A stretch of DNA of 64,000 nt from Bacillus sp. N1-1. Lineage in GTDB: Bacteria > Bacillota > Bacilli > Bacillales > Guptibacillaceae. The notes under the pieces were generated by a model. It was not told the DNA's origin. It saw nothing but the letters and a program-made list of their open reading frames with translations, and did no database searches. Below, one piece after another: positions 61,685 to 64,000 of this stretch; position 1 is the first letter of the stretch; each line of letters opens with the position of its first letter. The translations under genes were made by a program, and so were the position numbers. Location of the stretch: positions 434,001-498,000 of the forward strand of contig NZ_CP046564.1 of the NCBI RefSeq assembly GCF_009818105.1, read 5' to 3'.

Positions 61685-62488
61685 ATGCTTAAGAAGTTTA
61701 TGGCAGCTGCGGTTGCAATGGTTATGATGTTCGGAATAATTGGAGGAACGGCGTTTGCAGATCATCACGAAGCAATGGTACGCGTGATTCATGCTTCTCC
61801 AGATGCGCCTGCAGTTGATGTGTATGTGGATGGTGAAGCAGTAGTAGAAGGTGCTAAATATAAGCAAGCGACAAATTACTTGGCACTTCCAGCCGGAGAC
61901 CATGAAATTGAAGTATTCCCAGCTGGAGAAAATGGAGAAGGGGAACCGGTTATCAGTCAGTCCGTGACACTTGAAGAAGGAATGAAGTATTCTGCTGCAG
62001 CTGTCGGTAAACTTGATAGCATTTCTCTTTGGGCACTGAATGATGATATGGAAGCTTCTGAAGGAAAAGCAAAAGTAAGAGTAGTACATGCTTCTCCAGA
62101 TGCACCTAATGTAGATGTAGCTGTTAAAGACGGGGATGTTCTGTTCTCCGATGTTGCATTCAAATCGACGTCTGATTATGCAGAAGTTGATCCTATGACT
62201 GTTGATCTTGAAGTTCGGCCAGCAGGATCTGAAGACGTTGTCCTTGAAATCCCTGGTGTTGAATTGAAAGAAGGGTATGTTTACTCGGTATATGCTATTG
62301 GTCTTGTAGAAGGTGAACCAACGCTTGAAGCTTGGCCAATGGTTGATGCGACAAACATGCCTTCAGAAATGCCGCAAACTGGTATGGGTGGTACAGCAGA
62401 TCAGTCGAATACAGTTGCGTGGGCACTTCTAGGTGGAGCGATTCTAGCAGCAGGAACTGGAATCTATCTTCGCAGGCAAACAGCCTAA
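61685..62488 (+). CDS. DUF4397 surface protein with a wall-sorting signal
   Basis: A 267-residue secreted protein: signal peptide (about 1-26, ending GGTAFA), two DUF4397 repeats opening VRVIHASPDAPAVDVYVDG (about 31) and VRVVHASPDAPNVDVAVKDG (about 139), then a sorting signal MPQTG (229-233), a hydrophobic helix and RRQTA. MPQTG is a variant of LPXTG. The next gene encodes a sortase, the expected anchoring enzyme. GGGGAG precedes ATG 61685. Repeats of this family form beta-rich surface domains of unknown role. Confidence 0.9.
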   Translation: MLKKFMAAAVAMVMMFGIIGGTAFADHHEAMVRVIHASPDAPAVDVYVDGEAVVEGAKYKQATNYLALPAGDHEIEVFPAGENGEGEPVISQSVTLEEGMKYSAAAVGKLDSISLWALNDDMEASEGKAKVRVVHASPDAPNVDVAVKDGDVLFSDVAFKSTSDYAEVDPMTVDLEVRPAGSEDVVLEIPGVELKEGYVYSVYAIGLVEGEPTLEAWPMVDATNMPSEMPQTGMGGTADQSNTVAWALLGGAILAAGTGIYLRRQTA

Positions 62489-62511
62489 TTTTACACAAAG
62501 GAGGAGCAGTG

Positions 62512-63147
62512 ATGCTGGCAAAAAAGCTTTTAATGATGATTGTACTTTTAGGAGCAGCGGCAGGCTGCTCTTCTTCTACTTCTGATCAGAAGGGTGGAAA
62601 GGAAGGGGTTTCAGCTAATGAAACGCAACTTATATCTGCTCCAGATTTAACAGCATCTTCTTCATCTAAGAGTAAAGAATCCGTTGAACCAGCTTTAGAA
62701 GGGGTCATTCCAGCTCAATTATCTATTCCAGCCATTAATGTAGATGCAAAAGTGGAGCATGTCGGCCAATTACCAGATGGCCAAATGGATGTGCCGAAAG
62801 ATGATCGTAATGTTGGGTGGTATCAGTTTGGAGCGAAGCCTGGTGAAATAGGGAACGCCGTTCTTGCTGGTCATGTTGATAATAAAACAGGTCCTTCGGT
62901 GTTTTTTTATCTTGATAAGTTAGAACCAGGCGATATCGTCACAGTTTCTAGTGAAAATGGAAAGGAATTTGACTTCGAAGTACAGGAGATCGAATCGTAT
63001 CCTAGAGATGAAGCACCACTCGAAAAGGTATTTGGAACGAGTTCTAAATCACGTCTTAATTTGATTACTTGTACAGGAACATTCAATCGTGATGCCGGCA
63101 CACACGAGGAGCGGATGGTTGTCTATACGACGCTTGTTTCAAAATAG
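62512..63147 (+). CDS. Class F-like sortase with lipoprotein signal
   Basis: A 211-residue sortase. Catalytic residues are His121 (VLAGHVDNKTG), Cys187 (LITCTGTF) and Arg201 (HEERMVVY); LSIPAINVDAKVEHVG opens the beta barrel. The LAGHVDN and short length suit class F. The N terminus has a lipobox, AAAGC with Cys19, so the enzyme would be lipid-anchored rather than held by a membrane helix. AAAGGAGGAG precedes ATG 62512. It follows its likely substrate by 23 bases. Confidence 0.9.
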   Translation: MLAKKLLMMIVLLGAAAGCSSSTSDQKGGKEGVSANETQLISAPDLTASSSSKSKESVEPALEGVIPAQLSIPAINVDAKVEHVGQLPDGQMDVPKDDRNVGWYQFGAKPGEIGNAVLAGHVDNKTGPSVFFYLDKLEPGDIVTVSSENGKEFDFEVQEIESYPRDEAPLEKVFGTSSKSRLNLITCTGTFNRDAGTHEERMVVYTTLVSK

Positions 63148-63162
63148 TTCGTCCTAAAAGAA

Positions 63163-63196
63163 GAAAACGCCTCATAGCTTTATATGAGGTGTTTTC
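63163..63196 (+). terminator. Hairpin after the sortase gene, covering the next ribosome site
   Basis: GAAAACGCCTCATA (63163-63176) pairs with TATGAGGTGTTTTC (63183-63196). GAGGTG, the likely ribosome site of the following gene, is inside the right arm; the T run is short. Confidence 0.75.
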
Positions 63197-63198
63197 TA

Positions 63199-63630
63199 AT
63201 GTTCCTATTGATTATGTGTGCGATCATCCTTGCTTTTATTAGTGTTGGAAGAAGTATAATATCCATCATGAAAAGAACGAGAGTACCTGGAAGTCTAATA
63301 TCAGTGTATAAAATGTTTCTCTTATTTCTTGTTTATATAACGATGATCATCGCATTTGGATGTGTCTATTTAAGCTTTATCATACTTGATGTTCCTGTTC
63401 TTCAAGAAGGTCAGGTGGATCTTGCTGATATGCCGCTAACACCACTTGCAAGAATCCAAGCGGTTCTCTATTTTAGTGCTGTCACTCTACTATCTGTTGG
63501 TTATGGTGATCTGACACCGATTGGGATAGGACGATGGATTGCGATTATTGAGGCGTTAATTGGTTACTTGATGCCGGCGGCTTTTTTCGTAACAACGATT
63601 GTTGATTACAGGGAAAACTCTAAGTTGTAA
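63199..63630 (+). CDS. Potassium channel family protein (two-helix pore)
   Basis: A 143-residue membrane protein with N-terminal hydrophobic segments (about 2-20 and 38-65), a pore helix and a selectivity filter VTLLSVGYGDLTPIG (SVGYGD in place of TVGYGD), then a last helix (about 108-135). No cytoplasmic RCK domain is present, so gating must differ from KtrA/MthK-type channels. ATG 63199 is seven bases after GAGGTG, which lies in a hairpin; an upstream ATG at 63184 is the alternative. Confidence 0.85.
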   Translation: MFLLIMCAIILAFISVGRSIISIMKRTRVPGSLISVYKMFLLFLVYITMIIAFGCVYLSFIILDVPVLQEGQVDLADMPLTPLARIQAVLYFSAVTLLSVGYGDLTPIGIGRWIAIIEALIGYLMPAAFFVTTIVDYRENSKL

Positions 63631-63683
63631 GTTGAATGGAATTTCGTTACGCTTAGCTTATGATGAGCTAAGGAGGCGTAAAA

Positions 63684-64000
63684 ATGAAGAATGAAATTGG
63701 TCAAAAAGCTTCTGATTTTAAGTTAGAAGCTAGCACAGGAGAAACGGTATCTCTTTCTGACTACAAAGGGAAAAATGTCGTACTATATTTCTACCCAAAA
63801 GATATGACACCTGGATGTACGACAGAGGCATGTGATTTTCGTGATCATATTGAAGGATTCGAAGAACTGGATACAGTGATTTTAGGTGTTAGCCCCGATC
63901 CAGTTGAAAAGCACAAGAAATTTATTGATAAGTATGATCTTCCGTTTCTTCTTCTTGCAGATGAAGATCACTCTGTTGCCGAAGATTATGACGTCTGGCA
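63684..64000 (+). CDS. bcp: Bcp-type thiol peroxidase (start only)
   Basis: The first 105 codons are present; the gene runs off the right edge. It has the peroxiredoxin opening IGQKASDFKLEASTGE, the active site YPKDMTPGCTTEACDF with peroxidatic Cys in TPGC and a second Cys five residues later, and LGVSPDPVEKHKKF. This is the thioredoxin-dependent Bcp (YgaF) peroxidase. AAGGAGG precedes the ATG, partly inside a small hairpin (63651-63673). In B. subtilis the peroxide regulator gene perR follows. Confidence 0.93.
   Translation, partial: MKNEIGQKASDFKLEASTGETVSLSDYKGKNVVLYFYPKDMTPGCTTEACDFRDHIEGFEELDTVILGVSPDPVEKHKKFIDKYDLPFLLLADEDHSVAEDYDVW

Noticed and set aside
61550..62089. A 179-residue minus-strand ORF opposite the DUF4397 gene
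   Set aside because: It is antisense to a clear secreted protein with a ribosome site, and its composition is that of a shadow frame.
1..64000. CRISPR array, prophage, insertion sequence or integrated plasmid
   Set aside because: No direct-repeat/spacer series, transposase, integrase or phage structural genes were seen anywhere in the window.

Overview
The window looks like a stretch of chromosome from a spore-forming member of the Bacillaceae outside the B. subtilis group (species not identifiable from the sequence alone). Support comes from spore genes (gamma-type SASP, SspK, PdaA, YpzG- and YfhE-type small proteins), strong AGGAGG ribosome sites with ATG/GTG/TTG starts, and gene blocks that match known Bacillus neighbourhoods: liaIH-liaFSR, yfkJ..yfkH, yfkD-pdaA-yfjP-yfjO, yfhE-yfhF-recX-yfhH-sspK-yfhJ-yfhP-mutY, and sspE-ygaB-ntdP-ygaD-...-ygaE-hemL-...-bcp. 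No phage, insertion sequence, rRNA operon or CRISPR array was seen.

Layout. 1-4.0 kb: end of a YwbE gene, a small membrane protein, then the cell-envelope stress operon liaI-liaH / liaF-liaS-liaR. 4.2-9.8 kb: single-gene units (YitT, TspO-like, YfmJ, YqjF-like, RarD, an FG-GAP-like protein), often convergent around shared terminators. 9.8-16 kb: a small YflJ-type protein, an ABC drug-type exporter, a methyltransferase, an isolated lysine/ornithine N-hydroxylase, a decayed gene, acylphosphatase and YwaF. 16-18.3 kb: a LOV-STAS blue-light sensor divergent from a degenerate EAL protein (YkuI type). 18.3-21.4 kb: YjbQ, LMW phosphatase, fructosamine kinase, YtxH and BrkB/YihY proteins. 21.4-28.6 kb: an SPC-type P1B metal ATPase and a TlpA-like redoxin, each with PerR/Fur-like operators, plus a VLRF1-type factor, a two-domain methyltransferase, VanZ, MFS and OsmC. 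28.6-35.6 kb: stress flavoprotein, MATE, YczE, YfkD, PdaA, an AlkA-type glycosylase and an RlmD-type methyltransferase. 35.6-37.1 kb: a dense DnaA-box cluster, a small protein with a perfect germination-protease site, YfhE, a GNAT acetylase and a tRNA-like remnant. 37.2-47.9 kb: amidohydrolase, YfhF, RecX, small spore proteins, YfhP, MutY, sspE, an SRAP peptidase, YgaB and NtdP. 48-60.9 kb: YgaD exporter (apparently CUG start), an appDFABC-order oligopeptide importer, YgaE, HemL and an ABC-2 exporter with one frameshifted permease. 61-64 kb: an ECF sigma factor divergent from a DUF4397 wall-anchored protein and its likely class F lipoprotein sortase, a K+ channel and the start of bcp.

Themes. 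Envelope stress (Lia), oxidative/iron stress (PfeT-like ATPase, redoxin, OsmC, Bcp; perR often follows bcp and would lie just outside), DNA repair (AlkA-type, MutY, SRAP, RecX), and spore formation/germination recur. The items most worth a second look are the DnaA-box cluster at 35.63-35.79 kb, the sigma/DUF4397/lipoprotein-sortase module at 61-63 kb, the tRNA-like element at 37 kb with competing hairpins beside it, and the PerR/Fur-type operators at 23.5 and 26.7 kb.
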